Notes: generated from the sequence alone by a model not told the origin. 43,915 bases of DNA from Deinococcales bacterium (GCA_012515535.1 JAAYYF010000038.1:1-43915); one strand, 5' to 3'. Counted from the first letter of the stretch, positions 16,830 to 25,327 are shown. A program made the numbers and translations.

Positions 16830-17830
16830 CGCATCACCTCCTGGAGCGCGACGGCCTCGCGCAGGAAGCGCGCCGCGTCCTCGGGGAGCGTGGGGTTGAC
16901 GAAGAAGCCGGTGCCCCAGTCGAAGCCCGCCTGGTTGGTGAGGCGCGGCAGGATCTCGATGTGCCAGTGGAAGTCGGGCCGGCCCGCCTGCACCGCGGTG
17001 TGCAGCGTGAGGTTGTACGGCGGGTTGTCGAGCGCGTCGACCAGCCCGCGCACCAGCACCTGCAGCAGGTCGGCGAGCAGCGGCAGGCTGTTGGCGGCCA
17101 CGCTCGTGAAGGAGCTGGCGTGCTCGCGCGGCAGGATCCACGTCTCGAACGGCGTCTTGGAGGCGAAGGGCGTGAGGGCCACGAACGCTTCGTTCTCGGT
17201 CACCACGCGCTCGCGCAGCTCCAGCTCGCGCGCCGTCACGTCGCAGAACAGGCAGCTGCCGCGCTCGCGGTGGTGCTCGGCCGCCACCTGCGCCTCCTCC
17301 TCCACCCAGCGGTTCGTGACCGGCACCGCCAGCAGCTGGCCGTGCGGGTGCTCGTAGAGGGCGCCGGCGGCGCGGCCCACGCTGCGCGTGACCTGCACGT
17401 GGCGCACCCCGGGGCGCGCCGCGGCCACCGCCAGGCGGTCGCGGTAGAAGCGCAGCACCTCGGTGAGGTGCGCCGGGTTCATGGTCTCGAGGCGCTCGCC
17501 GGCGTCGGGGTGCTCGACGATCAGCTCGTGGTGGCCCAGCGCCGGCGCCTGGCGGAACAGGGAGGTGCCCTCGTCGACGTGGCCGGGCTTGGCGCTGACG
17601 ATGCCGGCCGGGTGGGCGAACGAGCGGATGCGCCAGTCGGGGCTGCCGACCCCCGAGGTGGCGGGGCGCACGGCGGCCATCTCGGGGCCCAGGCGCCCCT
17701 CGTTGCCCGGCGACAGCGGCGACACGGCCGGCGCGGGCGGCACGCTCCCGAAGTCCGACGGCTCCAGCCCTCGCTCCGGGCTCAGGAGCACCCAGGCGCG
17801 ACCGAAGGGGTCTTTACGGAAGAGCGGCAT
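16826..17830 (-). CDS. galT: Galactose-1-phosphate uridylyltransferase-like protein
   Basis: The 334-residue protein matches GalT, which exchanges UMP between UDP-glucose and galactose-1-phosphate in the Leloir pathway. The nucleophile motif is H161-P-H163-G-Q165, and the C-terminal half holds the second HIT-fold repeat with FHWHIEILPR. The usual N-terminal CPxCPGNE zinc site reads SPLSPGNE, so S37 and S40 replace both metal-binding Cys; C193 and C196 are present later. Loss of one metal site occurs in some GalT homologues and need not abolish activity. No galK, galE or sugar transporter is nearby. The ATG at 17830 lies nine bases after a TAGACT box. Confidence 0.86.
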   Translation of the reverse strand: MPLFRKDPFGRAWVLLSPERGLEPSDFGSVPPAPAVSPLSPGNEGRLGPEMAAVRPATSGVGSPDWRIRSFAHPAGIVSAKPGHVDEGTSLFRQAPALGHHELIVEHPDAGERLETMNPAHLTEVLRFYRDRLAVAAARPGVRHVQVTRSVGRAAGALYEHPHGQLLAVPVTNRWVEEEAQVAAEHHRERGSCLFCDVTARELELRERVVTENEAFVALTPFASKTPFETWILPREHASSFTSVAANSLPLLADLLQVLVRGLVDALDNPPYNLTLHTAVQAGRPDFHWHIEILPRLTNQAGFDWGTGFFVNPTLPEDAARFLREAVALQEVMR

Positions 17831-17839
17831 CGTCGCACG

Positions 17840-17845
17840 AGTCTA
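17840..17845 (-). promoter_or_regulatory. TAGACT -10 box for galT-divIC
   Basis: On the minus strand TAGACT ends nine bases before the galT ATG, with no Shine-Dalgarno sequence between. It matches the start-proximal boxes of asd, nfo, the MarR gene and the PucR gene. Confidence 0.5.
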
Positions 17846-17908
17846 CAGCGGGGCGCCCACGCCCGACGTACGCGACTTCATGAAGCCTGCATGAGCGTCG
17901 GTGAGCCG

Positions 17909-18370
17909 CTAGGCCGACGGCGGCTCGGGGCGCGCCGCCACCTGCTCGAGCAGGCGCGCCACGCGGCGCTGGGTGCCGAGGAGCCAGACGTCGCTCGAGC
18001 GCGCGAACAGCTCCTGCAGCCACGCCGTGACGCGCTCGCGCGCGTAGTCGACGGTGGCCTCGCCCGCCGGGGTGAGGCGCAGCAGCGCGCGGCGGTGGTC
18101 GTTGGGGTCGACGCTGCGCTCCAGCAGCTCCAGGGCCTCGAGGCGCTGCAGCGCGCGGCTCACGTTGGCGGCGGGCGCGTTCAGCTCGCGCGCCAGCTCG
18201 CCGGGCGTCTCGTGGCCCTGCTGCACCAGGCGCAGCAGCAGGTACTCCTGGCCCCCGAAGGGCACGTCGGGCCCGAGCGCCCCGTCGAGGCCGCGCTCCA
18301 GCTCGCGCGCCAGCCGGAGCGCGTCGCGGGCGAGCTGCAGCAGGTCGGGTCGCTCGCGCTTCTCGGGCAT
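17909..18370 (-). CDS. MarR family transcriptional regulator
   Basis: The 153-residue protein has the MarR layout: N-terminal dimerisation helix, then a winged helix at about residues 40-105 with recognition helix ELNAPAANVSRALQRLEALEL and the wing DPNDHRRALLRLTPAG. MarR proteins are homodimeric repressors often released by phenolic or aromatic ligands. The targets are unknown; its nearest neighbours are galT (downstream) and nucS (its own 5' side). A TAGACT box lies five bases before the ATG. There is no obvious palindrome at its own promoter. Confidence 0.9.
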   Translation of the reverse strand: MPEKRERPDLLQLARDALRLARELERGLDGALGPDVPFGGQEYLLLRLVQQGHETPGELARELNAPAANVSRALQRLEALELLERSVDPNDHRRALLRLTPAGEATVDYARERVTAWLQELFARSSDVWLLGTQRRVARLLEQVAARPEPPSA

Positions 18371-18375
18371 GTCGG

Positions 18376-18381
18376 AGTCTA
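18376..18381 (-). promoter_or_regulatory. TAGACT -10 box for the MarR gene
   Basis: TAGACT on the minus strand ends five bases before the ATG at 18370. The box lies in the 36-bp gap after nucS, so the MarR gene can be expressed separately from nucS. Confidence 0.5.
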
Positions 18382-18406
18382 ACCGCGGCGGCGCCGCGCC
18401 CCGCGC

Positions 18407-19165
18407 CTATCCGAACAGGCCGGGCTGCTGGGGCGCTTCGTCGAGGTCGGGCAGCGCCGTGACCTCGCGGAACTCGAGGCCGAGGGCGCCCAGGCGGTTC
18501 AGCGCCGGGGCCGTCACGGCCGGCGCCGCCAGCACGCCGCGCACCTCGCAGTCGCCCACCACGGCGCGCACGCTCTCGACGTAGCGGCTCAGCTGGTGCA
18601 CCGCCTCGTGGGTGGCCTTGCTGCGCTTGAGCTCGACCACCACCAGGCGCCCGGCGGCGTCGCGCGCCAGCAGGTCGATGCCGCCCACGTCGGTGGGCAG
18701 CTCCATCTCGAGCAGCTGCAGGCCGGGCTCGATCACCTCGGGGTTCCTAGCCAGGGCGCGCTGCATCTCGGCCTCGCTGCCCATCAGCACGAAGTTGCCG
18801 TTCTCGTCGAGCTCGATTGCGAGGGCGAGCGCCGGGTGGTCGAACGCCACCCGCACCAGCTCGGCGGGCGTGAAGCGCTCGGCCGTGAGCACCGCCACGC
18901 CCTCCTCGAGGCCCACGGCGATGCTGTCGGTCTGCGGCTGCCAGTTGACCGGCTTGACGCCGCGCGGGCCCTGCACCTGCACGCTGCCGTCGGGCTTCAC
19001 CAGCACCAGGTAGTCGCCGGCCTCCGCCACGCTGGCGGCCCGGCCCGAGTAGAGCACCTCGCACTCCCCCACCACCTGCAGCAGCGCCCCGCCGAGGCGC
19101 AGCTGCTCGTCGAGGAAGGCGGCCAGCGCCTCGGAGGTGGGGCTCGTGAGCATGTCGCGGATCAC
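18407..19165 (-). CDS. nucS: NucS/EndoMS mismatch-specific endonuclease
   Basis: The 252-residue protein is a NucS nuclease, which cuts both strands at mismatches and replaces MutS/MutL repair in many actinobacteria and archaea; NucS also occurs in Deinococcota. The N-terminal DNA-binding/dimer half has LVLVKPDGSVQVQ and VKPVNWQPQ. The C-terminal RecB-like domain has the catalytic set GGIDLLARD, the ELKR strand and the QLSRYV helix. The family C-terminal beta-clamp-binding type tail is suggested by the final QQPGLFG. I prefer GTG 19165 because an extended -10 box ends exactly seven bases upstream; ATG 19153 is the alternative. Divergent from nfo. Confidence 0.92.
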   Translation of the reverse strand: MIRDMLTSPTSEALAAFLDEQLRLGGALLQVVGECEVLYSGRAASVAEAGDYLVLVKPDGSVQVQGPRGVKPVNWQPQTDSIAVGLEEGVAVLTAERFTPAELVRVAFDHPALALAIELDENGNFVLMGSEAEMQRALARNPEVIEPGLQLLEMELPTDVGGIDLLARDAAGRLVVVELKRSKATHEAVHQLSRYVESVRAVVGDCEVRGVLAAPAVTAPALNRLGALGLEFREVTALPDLDEAPQQPGLFG

Positions 19166-19172
19166 GCTGCGC

Positions 19173-19181
19173 AGGATAACA
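19173..19181 (-). promoter_or_regulatory. Extended -10 box for nucS (TGT-TATCCT)
   Basis: The minus-strand TGT-TATCCT element ends seven bases before GTG 19165, the same geometry as at asd and nfo, so nucS is probably leaderless. This supports the GTG start over ATG 19153. Confidence 0.5.
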
Positions 19182-19252
19182 GGGCGGTCGCGCGGGGCCC
19201 TCGGCGCGAGGCGACCGCCGTCGGCGGGCTGCCGGGGTGGCCGTCGCCTCGC

Positions 19253-19261
19253 TGTTAGACT
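19253..19261 (+). promoter_or_regulatory. Extended -10 box for nfo (TGT-TAGACT)
   Basis: TGT-TAGACT ends seven bases before the nfo ATG with no ribosome site between. It lies back to back with the nucS promoter, about 70 bp apart. Confidence 0.6.
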
Positions 19262-19268
19262 CGGCCTC

Positions 19269-20135
19269 ATGGCCCTACTCGGAGCGCACGTCTCGACCGC
19301 CGGGGGCGCCGCCAAGGCGTTCGCGCGCGGCAGCGACATCGGTTGCGAATCGCTGCAGATCTTCGTCAAGAGCCCCAACCAGTGGCGCGCCAAGCCGCTC
19401 GCGCAGGAGGACGTCGACGCCTTCCGGGCGGCCCGCGCCGCCGCGCCGCAGCCGGTGGTGGCCCACGCCGCTTACCTCATCAACCTGGCGAGCCCCAAGG
19501 AGGACGTGCTGGAGCGCTCCAAGGCGGCGCTGCTCGACGAGCTGCAGCGCTGCAGCGCGCTCGGCGTCGACGGCCTCGTGCTGCACCCGGGCGCCCACCT
19601 GGGCGCGGGCGTCGACGAGGGGCTCGAGCGCATCGCGCGCTCGCTCGACGAGGTGCTGGCCGCCGACCCGGGCATCACCACCACGGTGCTGCTCGAGAAC
19701 ACCGCCGGCCAGGGCAGCACGCTGGGCGCCTCGTTCGCCGAGCTGGCGCGCGTGCTGGAGCTGGTCGACCAGAAGGACAAGGTGGCCGTCTGCCTCGACA
19801 CCTGCCACGCCTTCGCGGCCGGCTACGACCTCGCGAGCGCGGAGGGCTACCGCGCCACCTTCGACGAGTTCTTCGAGGTGCTGGGCCGCGAGCGGCTCGC
19901 CTGCGTGCACCTCAACGACTCCAAGCACCCGCTCGGCTCGCGCAAGGACCGCCACGACAACGTGGGCGCCGGCCTCATCGGCCTCGACTTCTTCGCGCGC
20001 GTGATCCACGACGGCGCCCTGCAGGGCCTGGCCATGGTGCTCGAGACGCCCCTGGGCGACGACGACCTGGGCCACAAGCGCGACCTCGAGACGCTGCGCG
20101 CCCTGGCGCCGCAGCTGGCGCCGGCCGGCGCGTGA
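19269..20135 (+). CDS. nfo: Endonuclease IV (AP endonuclease)
   Basis: The 288-residue protein is an endonuclease IV, a TIM-barrel enzyme with a trinuclear zinc site that cuts 5' of abasic sites and removes 3' blocking groups. Metal ligand segments are visible: VAHAAYLINLAS, VLHPGAHLG, LLENTAGQG, VCLDTCHAFAAGYD, CVHLNDSKHPLGSRKDRHDN and ETP near the end. Length equals the family norm. The ATG at 19269 follows a TAGACT box, so the longer upstream frame is not used. Its divergence from nucS places two DNA repair nucleases on one intergenic region. Confidence 0.96.
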   Translation: MALLGAHVSTAGGAAKAFARGSDIGCESLQIFVKSPNQWRAKPLAQEDVDAFRAARAAAPQPVVAHAAYLINLASPKEDVLERSKAALLDELQRCSALGVDGLVLHPGAHLGAGVDEGLERIARSLDEVLAADPGITTTVLLENTAGQGSTLGASFAELARVLELVDQKDKVAVCLDTCHAFAAGYDLASAEGYRATFDEFFEVLGRERLACVHLNDSKHPLGSRKDRHDNVGAGLIGLDFFARVIHDGALQGLAMVLETPLGDDDLGHKRDLETLRALAPQLAPAGA

Positions 20136-20145
20136 ACCGCGCCCT

Positions 20146-20175
20146 GGCGCGCGGCGCCTGAGCGCCACGCGCGCC
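20146..20175 (+). terminator. Hairpin between convergent nfo and hpaD
   Basis: GGCGCGCG and CGCGCGCC pair over 8 bp, extended by a 4-bp GCGC/GCGC stem after a two-base bulge, with loop CTGA. It lies between the 3' ends of nfo (plus) and hpaD (minus) and could serve both. No T tract. Confidence 0.4.
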
Positions 20176-20189
20176 GAGCGCCCGACGCC

Positions 20190-21179
20190 TCAGCGCGCCA
20201 CCACCGGCCGCACCGGCATCAGCGGCTCGCGCGGCTCCACGCCGACGAACGGGCTGCCCTCCTCGAACCAGGAGCGCGGCGCCGGGTGGCCCCACAGCGT
20301 CTGGCGCTGCGGGTCGTCGAGCTTCCAGCCGATGGGCTCGAAGTCGGGGTCGAGCGTCTGGTAGTCGCCGGTGAACAGCTCGACGCGGTGGCCGTCGGGG
20401 TCGCGCAGGTAGAGGAAGAAGGCGTTGGAGATGCCGTGGCGTCCCGGCCCGCGCTCGAGCGCCCCGCGCCAGCCGGTGGTGGCGAGCACGTCGCAGGCGC
20501 GGATGACGTCGAGCTCGCCGCGCACCCACAGGCCCACGTGATGCAGCCGCGGCCCCACGCCGTTGGTGAGCGCCACGTCGTGCACGTTCCCCTTGCGGTG
20601 CATCCACACGGCCCACAGGCGCGGCTCCGCCTCGTCGGTGTCGGTGTACTCGCTGGTGCGGAAGCCCAGCTGCCCGGCGTAGAAGTCGTGGGTGGCCTGC
20701 AGCTCGGCGGCGAACAGGTTCACGTGGTCGAGGCGCTGGATGGCGGCGCCGCGGTACTCGCCGTAGCGCTGCAGGCGCCGCTCCACGCGCGCCTGGCTGG
20801 CGTAGAGGGCGAGCGGCTGGCCGAACGGGTCGGACACGTGCAACGTGCGCCCCTGGCCGGGCGCCTCGGCCCAGGCGGGCGCCAGCTCGCGCTCGGCGAA
20901 GAAGGCGAAGGCGCGCTCCAGGTCGGCCTCGGCGGCGACGCGGAAGCCGAGCCGCAGGCAGCGCCCGGCCGCCTCCTGGCGCAGCACCAGCGAGTGGTGC
21001 GAGCGCTCCTCGAGGCCGCGCAGGTAGAGCGCGCCGTCGGCCTGCTCGGTGACCACCAGCCCCAGCGCCTCCTCGTAGAAGGCGCGCGAGCGCTCCAGGT
21101 CGGCGACGCCCAGCTCGACATGCGCCACGCGCACCACCGCGAAGGGCGGCGCGGGGTTGGCGGGCGTGACCGGGCTCAT
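20190..21179 (-). CDS. hpaD: 3,4-dihydroxyphenylacetate 2,3-dioxygenase (extradiol)
   Basis: The 329-residue enzyme is a type I (VOC-fold) extradiol dioxygenase that opens homoprotocatechuate between C2 and C3 to 5-carboxymethyl-2-hydroxymuconate semialdehyde. Two VOC modules are seen (about 15-140 and 148-270). Iron ligands are H152 (LDHVNLF), H214 (LHHVGLW) and E267 ([10 protein letters not shown]). H200 is at the place of the acid-base His of the Brevibacterium fuscum enzyme, and the C-terminal lid with SWFEEGSPF is present. The ATG overlaps the hpaB stop (ATGA). Last gene of hpaE-hpaB-hpaD. Confidence 0.93.
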   Translation of the reverse strand: MSPVTPANPAPPFAVVRVAHVELGVADLERSRAFYEEALGLVVTEQADGALYLRGLEERSHHSLVLRQEAAGRCLRLGFRVAAEADLERAFAFFAERELAPAWAEAPGQGRTLHVSDPFGQPLALYASQARVERRLQRYGEYRGAAIQRLDHVNLFAAELQATHDFYAGQLGFRTSEYTDTDEAEPRLWAVWMHRKGNVHDVALTNGVGPRLHHVGLWVRGELDVIRACDVLATTGWRGALERGPGRHGISNAFFLYLRDPDGHRVELFTGDYQTLDPDFEPIGWKLDDPQRQTLWGHPAPRSWFEEGSPFVGVEPREPLMPVRPVVAR

Positions 21180-22681
21180 GCGCCGCCCTCGGGCCCCCCG
21201 GCGCCCGCGCCCACCGCCTCCTCCGCGCGCCGCGTGCGCGACGCCTCCAGGAACTCGGCGACGCGCTGCACGTACGGCTCCTTGTCGTAGCTCTGGTAGA
21301 GCGCCCCCTGGGTGCGCACCGGGTCGCCGAAGAAGAACTTCTCGTAGAGGTTCTGGCGCCCGCCGAAGCCGGAGATGGTCATGTCCCAGGCGAGGCGGAA
21401 GAGGCGGATGCGCTCGTCGGCGCCCACGTTCTTCGCCTGCAGGAACCTGTCGACGGCGTCGGCCATCGGCCCGTGGCGCTCGGCCTCGGTGGGGATCATG
21501 ATCAGGCCGCTGGCGGAGAGCAGCTGCAGGACCTCGACCATGCGCGGGTAGACCTGCGGGAAGAGGTTGCGCGCCGTGTCGAGCGCCGCGCGGCCCGGCG
21601 TCATGGTGCCGAACTCGTCGAGCTCGGCGGTGGCCTCGGCCTGGGTCTTGAGCGCCCTCAAGGTCTCGAGCACGATGATCAGCTCGGCCACCTTCTGCTG
21701 CACGTGCTGGAACTGCTCGCTGCCGATGGCGCGCACGATCGACTCGGCCACGCCCAGGAACGCCTCGGCCTTGGCGATCTTGACGTTGATGACCTGGTGG
21801 GCCATCTGGTACACGGCGCCGGTGGCGGGGTAGGCGCGGTTGGCGAGCGCCACGTCGCCGTGCAGGAAGACGCGCTCCCACGGCACCAGCACGTCGTCGA
21901 ACACCACCAGCGCGTCCATCTCGTCGAAGCGCGAGCCCAGCGGGTGGTCCTCGCGGCTGCGCCCCTGGTCGAGCGGCTCGCGCCCGATGAAGCTGAGGCC
22001 CGGCGTGGAGCAAGGGAGCGCGAAGGCGAGCGCGTAGCGCGTCATCTCCGGCTCCTCCTTGAGCACCGTGGAGGGGAAGATCAGGATCTCGTCGGCGATG
22101 GGCAGGGTGGCCAGCATGCGCGCCCCGCGCACGATCAGCCCCTCGTCGGTCTCGCGCACCACGCCCAGGGCGATGTAGGGGTCGGGCAGGTGGTCGGCGC
22201 GCGCCGAGCGGTTCACCTGCGGGTTGGTGAGCGCGTGGGTGAGGCACAGGTCGTTCTCGCGCACGTGCTCGTAGTAGCGCCGGATGTTCTCGCCGAAGCG
22301 CGGGTCGGCCCGCTCGAAGTAGCTGGCGGCGCGCGCGGCGGCCATGAGGTTCACGTTGAGGTAGTCGGGGCTGCGGCCGATGAAGCCCAGGCTGTGGTCG
22401 GCCCAGGCCTTGTGCATCACGGCGCGGCGCGTGAGGTCCTCGCGCGTGGTGGTCTCGAGGAAGCTCAGGCCCACGCGCTCGCCCGTGGTGGGGCTCTCGT
22501 AGGTCATCACGTCGACCAGGTCGGGGCGCAGCTGCAGGTCGTAGAGCTCGGCGATGGAGCGCGCCACGTTGGCGGTGGCGGGGTGGGTGGTGGGGTCCTC
22601 GACGCGCTCGCCGTCGATGTAGATGTTGGGCGGGTTGCGCTTGAGCCCCTCGAGGAACTGGCTTCCGTTGCGTGCCGGCAC
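21176..22681 (-). CDS. hpaB: 4-hydroxyphenylacetate 3-monooxygenase, oxygenase component
   Basis: The 501-residue protein belongs to the HpaB/PvcC/Hyd flavin-dependent hydroxylase family, which uses reduced FAD from HpaC to add an ortho hydroxyl to 4-hydroxyphenylacetate. Features seen are [19 protein letters not shown] in the substrate region, the acyl-CoA-dehydrogenase-like beta domain with [16 protein letters not shown], and helices with [34 protein letters not shown] 22681 is the start: AGGAGG lies six bases upstream and the codon shares its first base with the hpaE TAG. Length agrees with the family (480-520). The reductase hpaC lies 6 kb away in the other HPA unit. Confidence 0.94.
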   Translation of the reverse strand: MPARNGSQFLEGLKRNPPNIYIDGERVEDPTTHPATANVARSIAELYDLQLRPDLVDVMTYESPTTGERVGLSFLETTTREDLTRRAVMHKAWADHSLGFIGRSPDYLNVNLMAAARAASYFERADPRFGENIRRYYEHVRENDLCLTHALTNPQVNRSARADHLPDPYIALGVVRETDEGLIVRGARMLATLPIADEILIFPSTVLKEEPEMTRYALAFALPCSTPGLSFIGREPLDQGRSREDHPLGSRFDEMDALVVFDDVLVPWERVFLHGDVALANRAYPATGAVYQMAHQVINVKIAKAEAFLGVAESIVRAIGSEQFQHVQQKVAELIIVLETLRALKTQAEATAELDEFGTMTPGRAALDTARNLFPQVYPRMVEVLQLLSASGLIMIPTEAERHGPMADAVDRFLQAKNVGADERIRLFRLAWDMTISGFGGRQNLYEKFFFGDPVRTQGALYQSYDKEPYVQRVAEFLEASRTRRAEEAVGAGAGGPEGGA

Positions 22682-24303
22682 TACTGGCCTCCTAGCTTGG
22701 GGACGTGGTGCTCCCCCAGAGCGATCGCCACGTTCTGCGTCTCCATGTAGAAGTCGAAGCTGTAGTCGCCGCCGTCGCGGCCGATGCCGCTGGCCTTCAT
22801 GCCGCCGAACGGCGTGGGCAGGTAGCGCACGTTGTGGGAGTTGACCCACACCATGCCCACCTCGAGCGCCTGCGCGAAGCGGTGGGCGCGCGTGAGGTCG
22901 TTGGTCCACACGTAGCCGGCCAGGCCGTAGCGCACGCCGTTGGCGATGCGCAGCGCCTCGGCCTCGTCGTCGAACGGGATGGCGGTGAGCACCGGCCCGA
23001 AGATCTCCTCCTGGGCGATGCGCATGCCGGGCGCCGCGTCCACGAACAGCGTGGGCGCCAGGTAGGTGCCCTCGAGGCCGGCGGGGCGGCCGCCGCCGGC
23101 CGCCACGCGCGCGCCCTCCCGCGGGCCGAGCTCGAGGTAGCGGCTGACCTTCGCGAAGTGGTCGGGGTGGATGAGCGGCCCCACCTCGGTGGCGGGGTCG
23201 AAGGGGTCGCCGACGCGCACGCGCGCGGCGCGCTCGGCGAGGCGGGCGGTGAACCCGTCGTACACCCCGCGCTCGACCAGCAGGCGGCTCGAGGAGGTGC
23301 AGCGCTCGCCGTTGAGGCTGTAGATCATGAACACGGCGGCGTCGAGGGCGCGCTCCAGGTCGGCGTCGGCGAACACCACCACGGGGTTCTTGCCGCCGAG
23401 CTCGAAGTGCACGCGCTTCAGGGTCGGCGCGCCCTGTGCCATGATGGCGCTGCCGGTGGCGCTCTCGCCCACGAACGCCACGGCGCGCACGGCGGGGTGC
23501 TCGGTGAGCGCCTTGCCCGCGCTCTCGCCGAGGCCGTGCACCAGGTTCCACACCCCGTCGGGCACGCCCGCCTCCTGCGCCAGCGCCGCCAGGAAGGTGG
23601 CGCTCAGGGGGCTCCACTCGGCCGGCTTGTGCACCACCGTGCAGCCGGCCGCCAGGGCGGGGGCGATCTTCCACGTCGAGAGCATGAACGGCGTGTTCCA
23701 GGGGGTGATCACCGCCACCGGGCCGATCGGCTGGCGGCGGGTGTAGTTGAGGAAGCCCTCGGTGGGCAGCGTGACGCCGTCGCCCGCGCTCTCGGCGCGG
23801 TCGGCGAAGAAGCGGAAGTTCTCGGCGCCGCGCGCGGCCGCCTGGCGCATGAAGCGGAGCGGCTGGCCGGTGTCGAGCACCTCGAGGAGCGCGATCCGCT
23901 CGGCGTTCTCCTCGATGAGCTCGGCTAGGCGGTAGAGCACGCGGCGGCGCTCGGCGCCGCTGACGTGGCGCCAGCGCTCGAACGCCGCGGCCGCGGCCGC
24001 GGCGGCCGCGTCGACCTCGGCCGCGCCCGCGGCGGCCACCGTGGCCAGCGCCTGCCCGTCGACCGGGGCGTGGGTGTCGAAGGTGGCGCCGCCCTCCGAG
24101 AGCACCCAGCGGCCGCCGATCAGGTGGCCGAAGGCGGCGGGCCCGCCGTCTTCGCGGGGCACGCCGACCCGCTCGCGGAGCGAGCGCAGCGCGGCGTCGG
24201 CGGCGCGGCGGTTGTCGGCCACGACGCCCGCGGCCTGCGGGGCCTCGGCCGGGGCGCCCTGCGCCCCGGCCCCGGGGGTCGGTGGGTCGAGCGGGCTTGC
24301 CAA
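22681..24303 (-). CDS. hpaE: 5-carboxymethyl-2-hydroxymuconate-semialdehyde dehydrogenase
   Basis: The 540-residue protein is an NAD-dependent aldehyde dehydrogenase that oxidises the ring-cleavage product of HpaD. It contains [23 protein letters not shown], the catalytic Glu segment [12 protein letters not shown] and the catalytic Cys in [10 protein letters not shown], then [14 protein letters not shown] and [14 protein letters not shown] near the end. These and its neighbours fit HpaE. TTG 24303 is chosen because AGGAGG is seven bases upstream. This gives an Ala/Pro-rich extension of about 40 residues compared with typical 490-500 residue HpaE proteins; a downstream internal start cannot be excluded. 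First gene of the hpaE-hpaB-hpaD unit. Confidence 0.9.
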   Translation of the reverse strand: MASPLDPPTPGAGAQGAPAEAPQAAGVVADNRRAADAALRSLRERVGVPREDGGPAAFGHLIGGRWVLSEGGATFDTHAPVDGQALATVAAAGAAEVDAAAAAAAAAFERWRHVSGAERRRVLYRLAELIEENAERIALLEVLDTGQPLRFMRQAAARGAENFRFFADRAESAGDGVTLPTEGFLNYTRRQPIGPVAVITPWNTPFMLSTWKIAPALAAGCTVVHKPAEWSPLSATFLAALAQEAGVPDGVWNLVHGLGESAGKALTEHPAVRAVAFVGESATGSAIMAQGAPTLKRVHFELGGKNPVVVFADADLERALDAAVFMIYSLNGERCTSSSRLLVERGVYDGFTARLAERAARVRVGDPFDPATEVGPLIHPDHFAKVSRYLELGPREGARVAAGGGRPAGLEGTYLAPTLFVDAAPGMRIAQEEIFGPVLTAIPFDDEAEALRIANGVRYGLAGYVWTNDLTRAHRFAQALEVGMVWVNSHNVRYLPTPFGGMKASGIGRDGGDYSFDFYMETQNVAIALGEHHVPKLGGQ

Positions 24304-24399
24304 ACGGATCCCTCCTCGCTCGGGCGCGTGGCGCGCGACCGGCAACGCCTCGTCGCCGCGGCGCCTCGTGCCCGTTCGCTGGTCGGCTGTGCTGTCCCG

Positions 24400-24428
24400 A
24401 CGATAGCGAGCGCGCCGGCGCAGAGCAA
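24400..24428 (-). promoter_or_regulatory. Promoter of hpaE-hpaB-hpaD
   Basis: On the minus strand TTGCTC (24428-24423) and TATCGT (24405-24400) are separated by exactly 17 bases. The predicted leader of about 90 bases ends with the AGGAGG site of hpaE. The -35 is embedded in ACGATTGC, an 8-mer also found at the hpaC -35. Confidence 0.55.
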
Positions 24429-24460
24429 TCGTAGGTGAGCACAATCGGCGCCCCTCGCCT

Positions 24461-24472
24461 GTGCGTACGCAC
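24461..24472. promoter_or_regulatory. 12-bp palindrome upstream of hpaE
   Basis: GTGCGTACGCAC is a perfect palindrome about 32 bp upstream of the predicted hpaE -35 and about 45 bp from the divergent membrane-protein promoter. It could be a regulator site for either unit; no second exact copy was noticed in the window. Confidence 0.3.
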
Positions 24473-24517
24473 GAACCGCGGCGCGCCGCGGGCGCCCAGC
24501 GCCCGTCGCACATGACT

Positions 24518-24550
24518 TGCCAACCCGGAAAGCTACTGGTAGGCTTTCCG
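24518..24550 (+). promoter_or_regulatory. Promoter with overlapping inverted repeat before the membrane protein/wHTH pair
   Basis: TTGCCA (24518-24523) and TAGGCT (24540-24545) are 16 bases apart, and the -10 ends seven bases before the ATG at 24553. An inverted repeat, CGGAAAGC (24526-24533) and GCTTTCCG (24543-24550), spans the spacer and the -10. A dimeric regulator bound there would block transcription; the wHTH gene downstream is the natural candidate (inference). Confidence 0.5.
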
Positions 24551-24552
24551 AC

Positions 24553-25020
24553 ATGGAAAACGACCTACGCCCCAGCGACGGCGCCCCCCGCAGGGCCGCG
24601 GCCCTGCTCGACGAGCTCGCCGCCGACCGCACCCGGCTCGCTCAGCGCCTGGCCGCCCCCGCGTGGCTCTACCCGGCCTTCGGCGCCCTGACGGCGCTGT
24701 ACGTCGCCGCACCCGCCCTCGAGCCCGGGGCGGCGAGCGACCTGGTCACGACGCTCGCCGTGGCAGCCACCCTGCTGCTGGTGTGGGCCTACCCGCGCCT
24801 CTCGGGCGTGCGGGTGTCGCGCACCGGCGCCTCGGCCCGGCTCACCCTCGGCCTGCTGCTCGGCGCGACGCTGCTGCTGCTCAGCACGTCGCTCGGGCTG
24901 GTGGCGCTCGGGCTGCGCTGGTGGACGCCGCTGCCCGCCGTCGCCAGCTTCGCGCTCACGGTGCAGCTGGGACGGGCGTTCGACCGGCGCTACCGGGAGC
25001 ACGTGCGCCGTGGCGCTTGA
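24553..25020 (+). CDS. Four-helix membrane protein of unknown function
   Basis: The 155-residue protein has a charged N-terminus of about 35 residues, then four predicted transmembrane helices (about 36-57, 65-83, 97-117 and 120-138), and a basic C-terminal tail. No enzymatic motif is visible. ATG 24553 is preferred over the upstream ATG at 24517 because the -10 element lies between them. It overlaps the following winged-helix gene by 11 bases. Membrane protein/small winged-helix regulator pairs of this type are common in bacteria, with the regulator controlling the pair; the substrate or role is unknown. Confidence 0.75.
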   Translation: MENDLRPSDGAPRRAAALLDELAADRTRLAQRLAAPAWLYPAFGALTALYVAAPALEPGAASDLVTTLAVAATLLLVWAYPRLSGVRVSRTGASARLTLGLLLGATLLLLSTSLGLVALGLRWWTPLPAVASFALTVQLGRAFDRRYREHVRRGA

Positions 25021-25327
25021 GCCCCGCTTCGACGAGACCATCCACGCCCCGACGCGGCTGCGGGTCTGCGGCATGCTGCGACCGGTGGACGAGATCGACT
25101 TCGCCGTGCTGCGCGACAGCCTGGGCGTCAGCGACGCCAGCCTGTCGAAGCACCTCAAGGTGCTGACGGAGGCGGGCTACGTGGCGACCACCAAGCGGGC
25201 GTCCACCACGAGGAGCGACTCGCGCCGCCTCACCTGGGTCAGGCTGACGGCCGCCGGTCGCCGCGCCTTCGACGCCCACGTGGCGGCGCTGCGCGACATC
25301 TCCGCCGGCGCGGCGACCGCCGGCTAG
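25010..25327 (+). CDS. Small winged-helix (MarR/ArsR-like) transcriptional regulator
   Basis: The 105-residue protein is essentially a single winged-helix domain of the HTH_34 type: HAPTRLRVCGML, then the helix-turn-helix LRDSLGVSDASLSKHLKVLTEAGYV and a basic wing with RASTTRSDSRRLTWVRLTAAGRRAF. It lacks metal-binding Cys pairs, so it is not an ArsR metal sensor. It starts at GTG 25010 inside the end of the membrane-protein gene. Its TAG shares the palindrome CTAG with the stop of the convergent hpaG. It probably binds the inverted repeat at 24526-24550 (inference). Confidence 0.85.
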   Translation: MALEPRFDETIHAPTRLRVCGMLRPVDEIDFAVLRDSLGVSDASLSKHLKVLTEAGYVATTKRASTTRSDSRRLTWVRLTAAGRRAFDAHVAALRDISAGAATAG

